Source: Chengkuizengella sediminis (GTDB lineage: Bacteria; Bacillota; Bacilli; Paenibacillales; KCTC-33759). From it: a stretch of DNA of 64,000 nt. Position numbers and translations under genes: made by a program. This document shows positions 36,056-45,808 of the stretch, piece by piece; position 1 is the stretch's first letter, and every line of letters begins with the position of its first letter. The notes beneath the pieces were generated by a model, which saw only the letters and a list, made by a program, of their open reading frames with translations, did not search any database and was not told the DNA's origin. The stretch lies in contig NZ_SIJC01000002.1 of NCBI RefSeq assembly GCF_010078385.1, positions 372,001-436,000 of the forward strand, in the 5' to 3' direction.

Positions 36056-36554
36056 AACTCATAAAGTGTAACAGGTGGGATTTGAATATAATTTTATAAG
36101 TATGCCAATCTAAAGTTACTAGATGGTATTTCTTTTTTGAAAAACTAAAATTCAAGATTGATTATTTATATTCCGTAAAAATGTACCTGTGTTAACAATT
36201 ATTAAAAAGAAAAAACCCACAGTTTTTCTGCTGCAGGATGAAAAAAATTTATATATAAAAAAGGGGTTAAGTTCATTATAGATATAATTTGTTAAAGAGA
36301 GATCAAAGTAATGTTAAGATTATATTACAAAATCTCTCTTAATTATTAACCAATATGATTTTAATTTGTCCATGGTTTCAGATATTAAATACAGGAAATT
36401 CATTATTTTTATTGAAAATATATAGTATAAAAAAGAAATGAGGAGTTAGAGAATAATTTGAGAAAGATGTGAGAATGGAAGATTTAAATGTTAAAATAAA
36501 TATATTTTAATCATGAAAAAGAGATAAAATTATTGAATAGTCAGGAGAATACAG

Positions 36555-36989
36555 ATGAGACCGATAAAAAACATAACAAAAGCCGCAATTACACTAAATG
36601 ATAAAATCTTATTTACAAAAAACAAAGATAAAGATGGAGTTTATTTTTTATTACCATGCGAACCTCAAAAAAATGGTGAACAATTAAGAGTTACTTTAAA
36701 AAGAGGTTTTACTAATAAATCAGGTCATGAAATTGATGTTCATGAGATGTTATATGTAAAAGAATATATGGCCGAATATCATAAAAATCCTGAATGGGAA
36801 AGAGACACTCATCAAGTTGATTATTATTTTAAATGTAATTTTAGCAAAGATGAAATTACAAATGCTGCTGACGAGAATAAAATAGGATTAGATAAGAATA
36901 AATATGAATGGATAGATCTTGAAGCATTGGAAGGTGTACGTGTATACCCTGAAGATTTAGCCGATATATTAAAAAATGGCCATTCGTAA
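36555..36989 (+). CDS. NUDIX-fold protein with degenerate Nudix box
   Basis: 144 residues. Overall the sequence follows a NUDIX hydrolase (N-terminal strand KAAITLNDKILFTKN, then the YFLLPC..KNGEQL loop, C-terminal YEWIDLEALEGVRVYPEDL). The catalytic box, however, which should be Gx5Ex7REUxEExGU, reads GEQLRVTLKRGFTNKSG: the metal-binding glutamates are lost. It is therefore probably a binding or regulatory protein rather than a hydrolase, or a decaying gene. A GTCAGGAGA site precedes the ATG. It lies 40 bp before the nucleotidase-like gene, perhaps in one operon. Confidence 0.7.
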   Translation: MRPIKNITKAAITLNDKILFTKNKDKDGVYFLLPCEPQKNGEQLRVTLKRGFTNKSGHEIDVHEMLYVKEYMAEYHKNPEWERDTHQVDYYFKCNFSKDEITNAADENKIGLDKNKYEWIDLEALEGVRVYPEDLADILKNGHS

Positions 36990-37029
36990 GTTGAGAAAAT
37001 ATTATTAATGAAGCTTTAGAGGAGTGCTT

Positions 37030-37953
37030 ATGCCTTATCAAATTGAAGAGAAATTTGTTGTTGCTGTAGCTTCAAGCGCACTATTTGATTTGTCTGAATC
37101 TGATCAGATATTTCTAGAAAGAGGAGAAGAAGAATATAGGAAGTATCAAAGAGAGAATGAAAGTAAAACACTTAAAACAGGTGTGGCTTATCCACTAGTT
37201 AGACGGCTATTAGGTTTGAATGGAAATACGATGGATGACCAACCAGTAGAAGTTGTACTTCTCTCTCGAAATGATCCCGATACGGGATTAAGAGTTTTTA
37301 ATTCTATTGAGCATTATAAACTTCCCATTTCAAGGGCAGCCTTTGTAAAAGGAAGTAATCCCTTTTTGTATATGGAAGCTTTTAATGCTTCATTATTTTT
37401 ATCCGCAAATCATGAAGATGTTCTTCAAGCAGTACAAAGAGGACTTCCAGCAGGGCAAGTATTTCCAACAGAGTTTATTGATAACGATGAAGAAGAGGAG
37501 TTAAGAATCGCCTTTGATTTTGATGGTATTTTAGCAGATGATTCAGCGGAAGTTGTATATCAAACAGGTGCCATTGAATTATTTCATAAACATGAAAAAC
37601 AAAAAGCAGAAGAACCTCTACCTCCTGGTCCATTAATGAAATTTTTAAAAGGAGTTTCTACATTACAAAAGATAGAGTTAGATAAAAAACAATCTATTAA
37701 GAACTATAAACCTAGAATTAGAATTGGAATTGTTACAGCAAGAAACGCACCAGCACATGAACGAGTCATCTCAACGCTTAGGAATTGGGGGATACAGGTT
37801 GATGAAGCCTTTTTCTTGGGAGGGATCAACAAGGAACGTGTGCTTAAAGTGTTTAAACCACATATTTTCTTCGATGATCAACTAGGGCATATTGAAGGAG
37901 TAGCTAAGATCACTCCATCTGTACATGTGCCTTTTGGTGTTGCAAATAAATAA
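37030..37953 (+). CDS. cytosolic 5'-nucleotidase-like protein (NT5C1 family)
   Basis: 307 residues. The pattern FVVAVASSALFDL near the start, VVLLSRNDPDTGLRVFNSI, then RAAFVKGSNPFLYMEAFNASLFLSAN, is that of the PF06189 family related to eukaryotic cytosolic 5'-nucleotidase I. The HAD-like nucleophile region is AFDFDGILADDSAE (Asp-x-Asp), with IVTARNAPAHERVISTLR and the acidic FFDDQLGHIE later. It would dephosphorylate nucleoside monophosphates; the exact substrate is unknown. The ATG at 37030 has AGAGGAG in front. It is 40 bp downstream of the NUDIX-like gene, a plausible nucleotide-related pair. Confidence 0.83.
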   Translation: MPYQIEEKFVVAVASSALFDLSESDQIFLERGEEEYRKYQRENESKTLKTGVAYPLVRRLLGLNGNTMDDQPVEVVLLSRNDPDTGLRVFNSIEHYKLPISRAAFVKGSNPFLYMEAFNASLFLSANHEDVLQAVQRGLPAGQVFPTEFIDNDEEEELRIAFDFDGILADDSAEVVYQTGAIELFHKHEKQKAEEPLPPGPLMKFLKGVSTLQKIELDKKQSIKNYKPRIRIGIVTARNAPAHERVISTLRNWGIQVDEAFFLGGINKERVLKVFKPHIFFDDQLGHIEGVAKITPSVHVPFGVANK

Positions 37954-38073
37954 TTTCCACAATCATCTCAAAATTTTTTAGTATTCATTAGTTTTGTTGG
38001 AAACCTTAACCTATTTTTTTCGTAGATAATACATATTAAGATTGAACAACAAAAAAATGAAGGGGAGATTTCG

Positions 38074-39861
38074 ATGATTCGTTTTAATAAACCAGATGTT
38101 GAGCAGTTTTTCCGCACTTTTAGTATTCAGCTATTTAAAGTAAGTCCTGATGAATCGCAATGTATTTTCAGTACAAATATCAGTGGAAAATATAATCTTT
38201 GGGCAATAGATTTACCGAATACATTTCCTTATCCACTAACCTTCAAGGATCAGAGCTGCCATGGCATCTCTTATGATAAACAAGGTCGATTTATCATTGC
38301 CTCTTTTGATCAAGATGGAGATGAAAATGCACAAATTTATGCGCTGCCAACCATTGGTGGAGAGTTAAAATCGATTCGTGTTCAGGAAGGAAAACAGCAT
38401 GTACAGTCTATTTTATCCAATGATGGATCGAAGTTATATTATACCTCCAACAAAGATAATTCCACATTTTTGAATACTTATGTTTACGATTTGTTGTCTG
38501 AAGACGAAACGGTTTTGTACCAAGGAGAAAAAGCACCTACATTTTTGGTCGGTAAAAGTCCAGAAGGGCAAAGCTTGGCGTTCTTAGAGTTTTATACGAA
38601 AACAAGTTCAAGAGCATTTGTTATGAGGGATGGGGAAAACTTTTATATCACACCTCTTGAAGGGCAAGATCATACGTTTACGGACTTGCTTTATACTAGT
38701 GAAGATGAAATTTATTTTACTTCTAATGTAGAGTCTGATTTTCCACATCTATCTCGATTTGATATAAACACGAGACAAATTTCAAAGGTAATTGAAGTGG
38801 AAGGTGAAGAATTTTCAACTTTAAAATTAGATAAAGAGAGAAACCTACTCTATATAGTCAGTAAAAAAGGGGTTGTTGATCTTTTATATCAATTTAACCT
38901 ATTGTCGAAGGAGCTTATTCAAGTAGATATTCCGGTTTCTATTATTAATCAGTTGGAAGTGGCTGAATCAGGGAATATATACATACTGGGTCAAACAGCA
39001 ACAAAACCTATGAACATTTATAAGTTCCATATTGGCCAAGCAGAGTGGAGTTGTTTAACAAATTTAAATGTTTCTGGTATTTCTGAACAATTGATGACGC
39101 AGCCAGAGGTGTTTAGGTATCCATCATATGACGGATTAGAGATTGAAGCACTCTTTTTTCAAGCAAGAAAGGAAGTTAACAACGGTCATGTTATATTATG
39201 GATTCATGGTGGGCCGCAAGAGGCAGAATGCCAATCGTTCAGAGCCTTGTTTCAGTTTTTAACTTATTATGGATACAGTGTTGTGATGCCTAACTTTAGA
39301 GGATCAACTGGGTATGGCTTGTCGTTTACGAAAATGGTTGAACAAGAATGGGGAGAAGGTCCAAGACTTGATAGCATTGAAGTTTTGGAATATTTATTTG
39401 AAAACAATAAAGCTGATCGAGATAAAATTTTTTTAATGGGAAGTAGTTTTGGTGGGTATATGTCACTTTTGTTGCATGGTCGTCATCCAGAATATTTTAA
39501 AGCGGTTGTAGATATATTTGGAATAGGCAACCTATTTACTTTTATAGAGTCTGTACCTGAGCATTGGAAGCTAGGAATGCATAAGCTGATAGGACATCCT
39601 GTTAAAGATAAACAAAAACTAATCGAATATTCTCCAGATACTTATTTAGAAACAATGAGAAAACCTATGCTTATTATTCAAGGAGCAAATGATTTTAGAA
39701 TGGTTATATCAGAATCTGATCACATTGTGGAATCACTTCGAAAAAAGGGAAGAGATGTTCAATATATTGTATTTGAGGATGAAGGACACGGTTTTGCAAA
39801 AAAAGAAAATGAAATGAAGGCTTATAGAGCCATCTTAGACTTTTTCAATCAATATTTATAA
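38074..39861 (+). CDS. S9-family (prolyl oligopeptidase-like) peptidase, copy 1
   Basis: 595 residues, cytoplasmic. The first 330 residues form a seven-bladed beta-propeller of TolB/WD40-like repeats (YYTSNKDNSTFLNTYVYDL and similar). The C-terminal alpha/beta-hydrolase has the nucleophile motif GSSFGGYMS, preceded by HGGPQEAECQSF and NFRGSTGYG (oxyanion region); the acid GANDFRM and the histidine DEGHGF complete the triad. It probably cleaves oligopeptides or acyl-peptides. GGGGAG precedes the ATG. A second copy follows 250 bp downstream, with extensive identity along the full length. Confidence 0.9.
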   Translation: MIRFNKPDVEQFFRTFSIQLFKVSPDESQCIFSTNISGKYNLWAIDLPNTFPYPLTFKDQSCHGISYDKQGRFIIASFDQDGDENAQIYALPTIGGELKSIRVQEGKQHVQSILSNDGSKLYYTSNKDNSTFLNTYVYDLLSEDETVLYQGEKAPTFLVGKSPEGQSLAFLEFYTKTSSRAFVMRDGENFYITPLEGQDHTFTDLLYTSEDEIYFTSNVESDFPHLSRFDINTRQISKVIEVEGEEFSTLKLDKERNLLYIVSKKGVVDLLYQFNLLSKELIQVDIPVSIINQLEVAESGNIYILGQTATKPMNIYKFHIGQAEWSCLTNLNVSGISEQLMTQPEVFRYPSYDGLEIEALFFQARKEVNNGHVILWIHGGPQEAECQSFRALFQFLTYYGYSVVMPNFRGSTGYGLSFTKMVEQEWGEGPRLDSIEVLEYLFENNKADRDKIFLMGSSFGGYMSLLLHGRHPEYFKAVVDIFGIGNLFTFIESVPEHWKLGMHKLIGHPVKDKQKLIEYSPDTYLETMRKPMLIIQGANDFRMVISESDHIVESLRKKGRDVQYIVFEDEGHGFAKKENEMKAYRAILDFFNQYL

Positions 39862-39870
39862 AATAAGGTA

Positions 39871-39906
39871 TGGACTCGGAAATGGATATTCTCCGGGTCT
39901 TTTTCA
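39871..39906 (+). terminator. intrinsic terminator between the two S9 peptidase genes
   Basis: GACTCGG and CCGGGTC arms (one T-G pair) with a T5 tail. It shows that the two copies are separately transcribed. Confidence 0.78.
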
Positions 39907-39993
39907 ATTATTAAAGTACTTCCGTAATTGTATTATATTTTTCTTTTGATATCTCATTTGAAAATGATGTTTGATTTGCATCCAAATAATATC

Positions 39994-40056
39994 TTGACAT
40001 ATTATACCAATGGGGTTAAAATAATTTTATCGTTAAAATTTTTTTAACGATAAAAT
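39994..40056 (+). promoter_or_regulatory. strong promoter plus perfect palindrome before the second S9 peptidase gene
   Basis: TTGACA (39994-39999), 17-bp spacer, TAAAAT (40017-40022). Starting one base after the -10 is a perfect inverted repeat of 15-bp arms, ATTTTATCGTTAAAA and its complement, with a 3-base loop (40024-40056), covering the expected start site. It could be an operator or a stabilising 5' hairpin. Confidence 0.7.
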
Positions 40057-40114
40057 ATTAATTGAGAATTTAGTGATGTTTATAAATTTTGAAAGAAATG
40101 AAGGAGAGGTTAAG

Positions 40115-41902
40115 ATGATTCAATTCAAAAAACCAGATGTAGAGCATTTTTTTCGTACTTTAGGCATACAACAATTTAAAATTAGCCCAGATGAGACACA
40201 GTGTATTTTCAGCACAAATATTAGCGGTAAATACAATTTGTGGGCAATGAATTTGCCTCAAATGTTTCCTTACCCACTAACTTTTATAGATCAAAGTTGT
40301 CAAGATATCTGTTACGATAAACAAGGTCGATTTATTATTGCTACCTTTGACCATGATGGGGATGAAAACGCTCAATTATATGCACTACAGACTGTAGGCG
40401 GGGAATTAAAGCCAATTCGTATACAAAAAGGAAAACAGCATTTACAACCTTTGCTGTCAGATGATGGATCGAAATTATATTATACATCAAACAAAGACAA
40501 TGAAACTTTTTTAAATACTTATCTTTATGATTTGATGTCTGGAAAAGAAACTGTCCTGCATGAAGGGAAAAAAGCAGCTACATATCTAGCTGATAAAAGC
40601 CCAGATGGACTTAGCATTACATTCATAGAGCATTTCTCAAATACAAACGTGAGAGCTTTTGTTAAAAAAGATGGAGAAGACATATATCTCACTCCACAAG
40701 AAGGGGTAGATCATACCATTTCAGATATGGTTTATACAAGCGAAAATGAGATTTATTTCACGACAGATTTTGAGTCTGATTTTTCATATTTAGCTCGTTT
40801 TGATCTACAAACTAAACAATTCACAAAGATAAAGGCAATTGAAGGAGAAGAGTTTACGACGATAAAAAAAGTGAAAGATCGTAATCTATTATACCTTGTT
40901 AATAAGAAGGGTGTAGTAGATCGCTTATATCAATTTGATCTTCATTCAGAGGAGCTTTCTCTCGTACACATTCCAGTTTCTGTGATTGATCAGATTGAAG
41001 TCGTTGAATCAGGAAATGTATACATTTTAGGTCGAACAGCAACCAAAACATTTAATATTTATAAAAAAGAAGAGGCTGGGCAGGAATGGATTAAACTAAC
41101 AAACTATGGTGTTCCAGGTGTGTCTGATCAACAGATGGTTGAACCTGAGGTATTAAGGTATCCATCATTTGACGGATTGGAAATTGAAGCGCTCTTTTTT
41201 AAAGCACGAGAGGAAGTGAGCAACGGTCATGTTATTTTGTGGCCACATGGTGGACCACAAGCAGCAGAGCGTCAATCGTTTAGGGCTTTATTCCAATTCT
41301 TAACCTATTATGGTTTCAGTATTCTTACACCTAATTTCAGAGGTTCAACTGGATATGGATTATCTTTTAAGAAAATGGTTGAAAAAAACTGGGGAGATGG
41401 ACCAAGACATGACAACATTGAAGGTTTAAAATTTTTATTTAAAAATAAACTAGCAAATCGAGATAAAGTATTTTTAATGGGTGGTAGCTTCGGAGGTTAC
41501 ATGTCCCTACTGTTACACGGTCGACATCCAGAATATTTTAAAGCAGTTGTTGATATTTTTGGACCGAGCAATTTATTTACTTTCATTAATTCAGTTCCAG
41601 AACATTGGAAGCCGATTATGGATCAGTGGGTAGGTAATCCAGAAAAAGATAAACAAATGCTAATTGATTATTCCCCAGATACGTATTTAGAAACAATGAC
41701 AAAACCAATGCTTATCATTCAAGGAGCTAATGACCCACGAGTTGTAAAAGCTGAATCTGATCAAATTGTGGAATCACTACGCAATAAAGGCAGAGAAGTA
41801 GAGTATATCGTATTTGATGATGAAGGACATGGTTTTTCAAAAAAAGAAAATGAGATCAAGACATATCGAGCCATATTAAACTTCTTCAATAAATATTTGT
41901 AA
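40115..41902 (+). CDS. S9-family (prolyl oligopeptidase-like) peptidase, copy 2
   Basis: 595 residues, paralogous to the preceding gene throughout (MIQFKKPDVEHFFRTLGIQQ against MIRFNKPDVEQFFRTFSIQL). The propeller and hydrolase arrangement is the same, with nucleophile GGSFGGYMS, acid GANDPRV and histidine DEGHGF. The acid loop of this copy has the usual GANDPRV of the family, whereas copy 1 has GANDFRM. The start at 40115 follows GAAGGAGAGG; the open frame extends upstream to 40073 but the alignment with copy 1 begins at 40115. It has its own promoter with a large palindrome. Confidence 0.9.
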   Translation: MIQFKKPDVEHFFRTLGIQQFKISPDETQCIFSTNISGKYNLWAMNLPQMFPYPLTFIDQSCQDICYDKQGRFIIATFDHDGDENAQLYALQTVGGELKPIRIQKGKQHLQPLLSDDGSKLYYTSNKDNETFLNTYLYDLMSGKETVLHEGKKAATYLADKSPDGLSITFIEHFSNTNVRAFVKKDGEDIYLTPQEGVDHTISDMVYTSENEIYFTTDFESDFSYLARFDLQTKQFTKIKAIEGEEFTTIKKVKDRNLLYLVNKKGVVDRLYQFDLHSEELSLVHIPVSVIDQIEVVESGNVYILGRTATKTFNIYKKEEAGQEWIKLTNYGVPGVSDQQMVEPEVLRYPSFDGLEIEALFFKAREEVSNGHVILWPHGGPQAAERQSFRALFQFLTYYGFSILTPNFRGSTGYGLSFKKMVEKNWGDGPRHDNIEGLKFLFKNKLANRDKVFLMGGSFGGYMSLLLHGRHPEYFKAVVDIFGPSNLFTFINSVPEHWKPIMDQWVGNPEKDKQMLIDYSPDTYLETMTKPMLIIQGANDPRVVKAESDQIVESLRNKGREVEYIVFDDEGHGFSKKENEIKTYRAILNFFNKYL

Positions 41903-41932
41903 GCGTTCTGATATATAAATATATTAAAAATC

Positions 41933-41964
41933 AAAGGGTTTCATTGGAAACCCTTCTTTTATTC
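41933..41964 (+). terminator. intrinsic terminator after the second S9 peptidase gene
   Basis: AAGGGTTTC and GAAACCCTT, perfect 9-bp arms with a 4-base loop and a pyrimidine-rich tail. Confidence 0.88.
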
Positions 41965-42168
41965 CATGCCAAATATAATAGAATATTTTATTGAATTTAT
42001 AAAATGTGGACGGTCTGTATGGTACTGCAATTTCCTGAGGATTACTGATCATAATAGTATTGATAATGTCTATAATGAGTGGTTATTAGGAGCTCTATGA
42101 TGGGAATAAAGATGGAAATCATGCTACAATGTAAGGAATAGGAGCAACTTAACGGAGGAAAAACGATA

Positions 42169-42807
42169 ATGAAAGAACAAAAAAAAATAACGGATATTGA
42201 GATGTTGGAAGCATTACTTGATCCTAGACGCAAACGTATTATTGAATTAGCCAAAGCAAAACCATTAACTGTAAAACAGATAGCATCTGGCCTCGGAGAA
42301 AAACCCTCTCGATTATATTATCATGTAAAAAAACTAGAAGAAAATGATCTTTTAATCCTTGTAGAAACAAAACAACAGGGTAATTTAATCGAGAAATATT
42401 ATCAAACAAATGAAGAAAAGCTGGGTGAATATAAGATAGATGATAATTTCTTAAAAGAACATTCATCATCCTTGTTAAAAGGAGTGAAACAAGTAATTTC
42501 TCCTGGGTTAAAACTTCTTGAGCATGCGGCAAAGGAAGGTAGTCACGAGAAACAGATAGAGTTAACAATCACATATTCTAATATGTCTGGTGAGGAGTGG
42601 GAATTATCTCACAAACGAATGAAATCTGTAATTTCAGAAGAAAAATTAAATAAACTTAAAAATATTCAACAATTAAAAGAACTAGTAAATGATCATGATA
42701 GTAGAATGTCAAAAGAAGATTTAGAAAAACAGAGTGATTATGTTCATGTTGTGTTAAGCTATCGTATAAAAGATGCTCAAGATTTAAATTTAATTGATGA
42801 TTATTGA
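42169..42807 (+). CDS. ArsR-like winged-helix transcriptional regulator
   Basis: 212 residues. The N-terminal 85 residues form an ArsR/HTH_20 winged helix (MLEALLDPRRKRIIELAKAK, TVKQIASGLGEKPSRLYYHV, KKLEENDLLILVE). The C-terminal 120 residues are helical, probably a dimerisation or ligand domain, with no metal-binding Cys/His cluster typical of metal-sensing ArsR members. CGGAGGA precedes the ATG. It stands alone; the target genes are not evident. Confidence 0.82.
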   Translation: MKEQKKITDIEMLEALLDPRRKRIIELAKAKPLTVKQIASGLGEKPSRLYYHVKKLEENDLLILVETKQQGNLIEKYYQTNEEKLGEYKIDDNFLKEHSSSLLKGVKQVISPGLKLLEHAAKEGSHEKQIELTITYSNMSGEEWELSHKRMKSVISEEKLNKLKNIQQLKELVNDHDSRMSKEDLEKQSDYVHVVLSYRIKDAQDLNLIDDY

Positions 42808-42875
42808 ATACAGCTTTTAGGGGATTATTCTGACCTCCCATGAGGAGGCAGTCTAGCCTCTAGTTTCGTTTGATG

Positions 42876-43112
42876 TTATCCTTCATCCTTCTGTTCTGTT
42901 TGATTCAGCTTTTTGTAAATCATTTTTAGGGTTGAATTTATATTGTTCAGGCTCATTAATATAATTCCAAGCATTATAAATGTAACAATTTCCCCTGTGA
43001 AAATGGAAATAATTCCTACTACTATCATGTAAATACCATAAAATATATTTGTCATGTATTTATTGGACCTCCCTGCTTCTCTTTTTATTTGTTTCATTAC
43101 ATCAATTTTCAT
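42876..43112 (-). CDS. small two-helix membrane protein
   Basis: 78 residues with two hydrophobic segments (IFYGIYMIVVGIISIF and IVTFIMLGIILMSL), separated by Gly-Glu, a charged basic start (KQIKREAGRSNK) and a Lys/Asn/Glu-rich end. It matches no family I can name. The ribosome binding site (TATAGGAA) is weak. It is convergent with the ArsR-like gene and divergent from the MurG-like gene. Membrane topology makes it a plausible real gene. Confidence 0.5.
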   Translation of the reverse strand: MKIDVMKQIKREAGRSNKYMTNIFYGIYMIVVGIISIFTGEIVTFIMLGIILMSLNNINSTLKMIYKKLNQTEQKDEG

Positions 43113-43258
43113 TTCCTATAATAAAATAAATATGTGCTAAAGTAAAACACAGTTGGTAATTTTGTTATAATGAACCATGATATGTATAAATAAAAAGTTC
43201 AACGTAGAATACTGTCTCTACATAAGTTTTTTTAAGATATTGAAAGCAGGTGCACATC

Positions 43259-44326
43259 ATGAATAAAAAAATCATATTTACAGGTGGAGGAAGCGCAGGG
43301 CATGTGACGGTAAATTTAGCTTTAATTCCTCATTTTATACAAGAGGGCTGGGAAGTGGAATACATAGGTTCTAAAAACGGAATTGAACAAGAACTCGTTT
43401 CCAAGTTACAAGAAGTAAGATATCACAGTATCAAAACGGGGAAACTCCGGAGGTATTTTGATTGGAACAATGTGAAAGATCCTTTTAGAGTTGTACAAGG
43501 AATTTTTCAAGCTTACCGCATCATGCAGAAATCAAAACCAAACGTTGTTTTTTCAAAAGGTGGATTTGTTTCCGTGCCAGTTATTTTAGGAGCTAAATTT
43601 AAAAATATTCCTGTTATAACACATGAGTCTGATCTTACTCCAGGTTTGGCAAATCGTATTTCTATGCCGTTTGTTAAAAAAGTTTGCACCACTTTTCCAG
43701 AAACAGAAAAACATCTATCTACTAAAAAAGCAGAGTATGTAGGGGCTATCGTTAGAGATGAGTTAAGACATGGTAACGCAACTAAAGGTTATACCTATTG
43801 TAACTTCATTCGAGAGAAACCCGTTTTATTAATAATGGGAGGCAGTATGGGCTCTAAAAAAATAAATAAAACAGTTAGAGAAAGTTTAGATGAATTGTTA
43901 TTTCAATTTCAAATTGTACATATTTGTGGTAAAGGTGAAATGGATTCCTCAATTAAAAAAAAGGGATATGTACAATTTGAATATATAAATGAAGAATTAC
44001 CAGATATGATGCAAATGGCAGATATAGTAATATCAAGGGCGGGTTCTAATGCAATTTTTGAATTTCTTTCTTTAAAGAAACCGATGTTGTTAATTCCTTT
44101 ATCAAAGGAAGCTAGTAGAGGGGATCAAATCTTAAATGCTGAATCGTTTGAAAAAGCAGGGTATTGTGAAATTTTACAAGAAGAGGATTTATCGGAGAAA
44201 TCTTTAACCAAAGCTATAAATCATTTATACAAAAATAGAGAGAAGTACATAAGCAAGATGGAAACATACAAAGGACAAAAGGCTTTGTCTAAAGTGATTC
44301 AACTTATTAAGGATGAGGCAAAGTAA
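43259..44326 (+). CDS. murG: MurG-type UDP-GlcNAc:lipid I glycosyltransferase (probably a second paralogue)
   Basis: Transfers GlcNAc from UDP-GlcNAc to lipid I at the inner membrane face, making lipid II. It is a GT-B fold protein of 355 residues. Motifs: the Gly-rich N-terminal loop [45 protein letters not shown], the second Gly-rich loop [13 protein letters not shown], and [20 protein letters not shown] with the UDP-binding region. The context lacks any dcw-cluster neighbour (mraY, murD, ftsW), so this is probably the non-cluster MurG seen in several Bacillales, with a partly specialised role. GCAGGTG precedes the ATG at 43259. Confidence 0.85.
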   Translation: MNKKIIFTGGGSAGHVTVNLALIPHFIQEGWEVEYIGSKNGIEQELVSKLQEVRYHSIKTGKLRRYFDWNNVKDPFRVVQGIFQAYRIMQKSKPNVVFSKGGFVSVPVILGAKFKNIPVITHESDLTPGLANRISMPFVKKVCTTFPETEKHLSTKKAEYVGAIVRDELRHGNATKGYTYCNFIREKPVLLIMGGSMGSKKINKTVRESLDELLFQFQIVHICGKGEMDSSIKKKGYVQFEYINEELPDMMQMADIVISRAGSNAIFEFLSLKKPMLLIPLSKEASRGDQILNAESFEKAGYCEILQEEDLSEKSLTKAINHLYKNREKYISKMETYKGQKALSKVIQLIKDEAK

Positions 44327-44342
44327 AGTAGGAGCAAACTAA

Positions 44343-45113
44343 ATGATAATATATGAACAAGAAGACAAGTTTATCATGATTGAACAACATACACATGCAA
44401 ACGCATCTGGTGAAATGGCTAAACATTGGAATATGAAATACTTTCAAAACAATAATAAATGGAATAATGTATTGTTAGCTGTTTATGAACATGACCGAGG
44501 ATGGATTGAATTAGATGCTGTACCTTTTTGGAATGATCGCGAACAAGTCCCTTATTCTTTTATGGACTTTCCATTACCTCCAAAATTGAGAGCCTATCAA
44601 TATGGAATTGATCAGGTGGAAGAAAAAAATAGTTATGCTGGTTTGTTGTGCAGTCTTCAATACACAAATTTAATTAGTGAAATAAGTGATCCTAAAGCTG
44701 TAAATTTCCTTGCAAATGAACAAATTAGACAAGAGAAAATGATTGAACAATTGATAAAAAATGAAGATCAAAAATCAGATCTATATTTCCATTTAAATTT
44801 CCTACAGTTTTTCGATGAATTATCTTTGTACATATGTTTGAACGAACCTGGAACTAAAAAAGAAAATGAACACTTGTGGTTTCGTGATGGATTTACTAAA
44901 TCAAAGAACTTTCCATTTATGAATGGTGAATCCATTATTGCACATTGGATAGATGAACTCCATGTAAAATTGTCTAGGTTTCCATTTGTTAATGACTTTG
45001 AAATTAATATGAAAATTAAAAGGGTAATGAAGCAACATATCAGCCAAGAAGGAATAGCCAAGGCGTATGAAGATACCCCCTATGATACTAGAACAATAAT
45101 TTTTATAAAATAG
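44343..45113 (+). CDS. DUF3891-family protein
   Basis: 256 residues. The order MIIYEQEDKFIMIEQHTHAN, then ASGEMAKHWN, VLLAVYEHDRGWIELD and YAGLLCSLQYTNL, is characteristic of DUF3891. The conserved His residues (QHTHA, EHDRGW) and acidic residues recall the HD-like metal-binding helical fold, but the function is unknown. It starts 16 bp after murG, so the two are probably co-transcribed; TAGGAGCAA precedes the ATG. Confidence 0.78.
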   Translation: MIIYEQEDKFIMIEQHTHANASGEMAKHWNMKYFQNNNKWNNVLLAVYEHDRGWIELDAVPFWNDREQVPYSFMDFPLPPKLRAYQYGIDQVEEKNSYAGLLCSLQYTNLISEISDPKAVNFLANEQIRQEKMIEQLIKNEDQKSDLYFHLNFLQFFDELSLYICLNEPGTKKENEHLWFRDGFTKSKNFPFMNGESIIAHWIDELHVKLSRFPFVNDFEINMKIKRVMKQHISQEGIAKAYEDTPYDTRTIIFIK

Positions 45114-45138
45114 GAATGTAATAAGGGAGAATGAAAGA

Positions 45139-45783
45139 ATGAAAAAACGAATGATGCTAATTCTATTGAGCTTTTTTACTATATTGATAATAATAGGTTG
45201 CAATGAATATGAGCCAGTAGTCGAGAACGTTGAGAGTAGCAAAATGGAAAGGGCTTCGACTCTAACGCTTAGTCCCTCCGAGTTTATTAAGGGAGATGCT
45301 GAAGTTCTAGAAGCTCACTTTGATGAGTGGTTAACTGAGAAGGTGAACCTTCAATATACTGGTGATGAAAATATGATCACTGTTTCATATGAAATCTATG
45401 AACAAGGGAATATAACAAAGTCGTCTCCTATGATCTCAACCTTCAACAAGGATAAATTTGATGGTAAGCTGTTAATTTCATTAATAGATGAAGATACAAG
45501 TGAAGACTTAAAAAAATATAATTTTGGGTTACAAATTACAGGTGGAGGTTCATCAAGTACTGTAAATGGAGACATTCCAGAAATTCAAATTCCTGATGGG
45601 GCAATGAACATGATATGGAACCTAAACAAGGAAATTATGATACAAGAAAAAGAAGAAGCCATCGTTTGGGCGTATCTAGCTAATGAAAAGAGTATTATAA
45701 GTCCAATGATATTAACAAAAGAAAATTTAAAAAAAGACTATGACTTTGCTTTAGTAATTAAAGTAAATCTCAATGATCAATAG
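45139..45783 (+). CDS. lipoprotein of the duplicated cassette, copy 1
   Basis: 214 residues. The signal peptide ends in lipobox IIIGC (Cys near residue 21). The mature part is strand-rich: LSPSEFIKGDAEVLEAHF, VNLQYTGDENMITVSYEIYE, KSSPMISTF, EAIVWAYLANE, FALVIKVNL. The same sequence of motifs recurs in the lipoprotein at 46753, so these are paralogues. No family is recognised. AAGGGAGAATG precedes the ATG. It is followed by a NUDIX gene and by a small conserved protein that is also duplicated. Confidence 0.75.
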   Translation: MKKRMMLILLSFFTILIIIGCNEYEPVVENVESSKMERASTLTLSPSEFIKGDAEVLEAHFDEWLTEKVNLQYTGDENMITVSYEIYEQGNITKSSPMISTFNKDKFDGKLLISLIDEDTSEDLKKYNFGLQITGGGSSSTVNGDIPEIQIPDGAMNMIWNLNKEIMIQEKEEAIVWAYLANEKSIISPMILTKENLKKDYDFALVIKVNLNDQ

Positions 45784-45808
45784 GATTTTTACATGGAGGA
45801 AAACAAAA

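Noticed and set aside
42828-42852. CCTCC/GGAGG hairpin between the ArsR-like gene and the small membrane protein gene
   Set aside because: No T tract on either strand and short arms; not supportable as a terminator.
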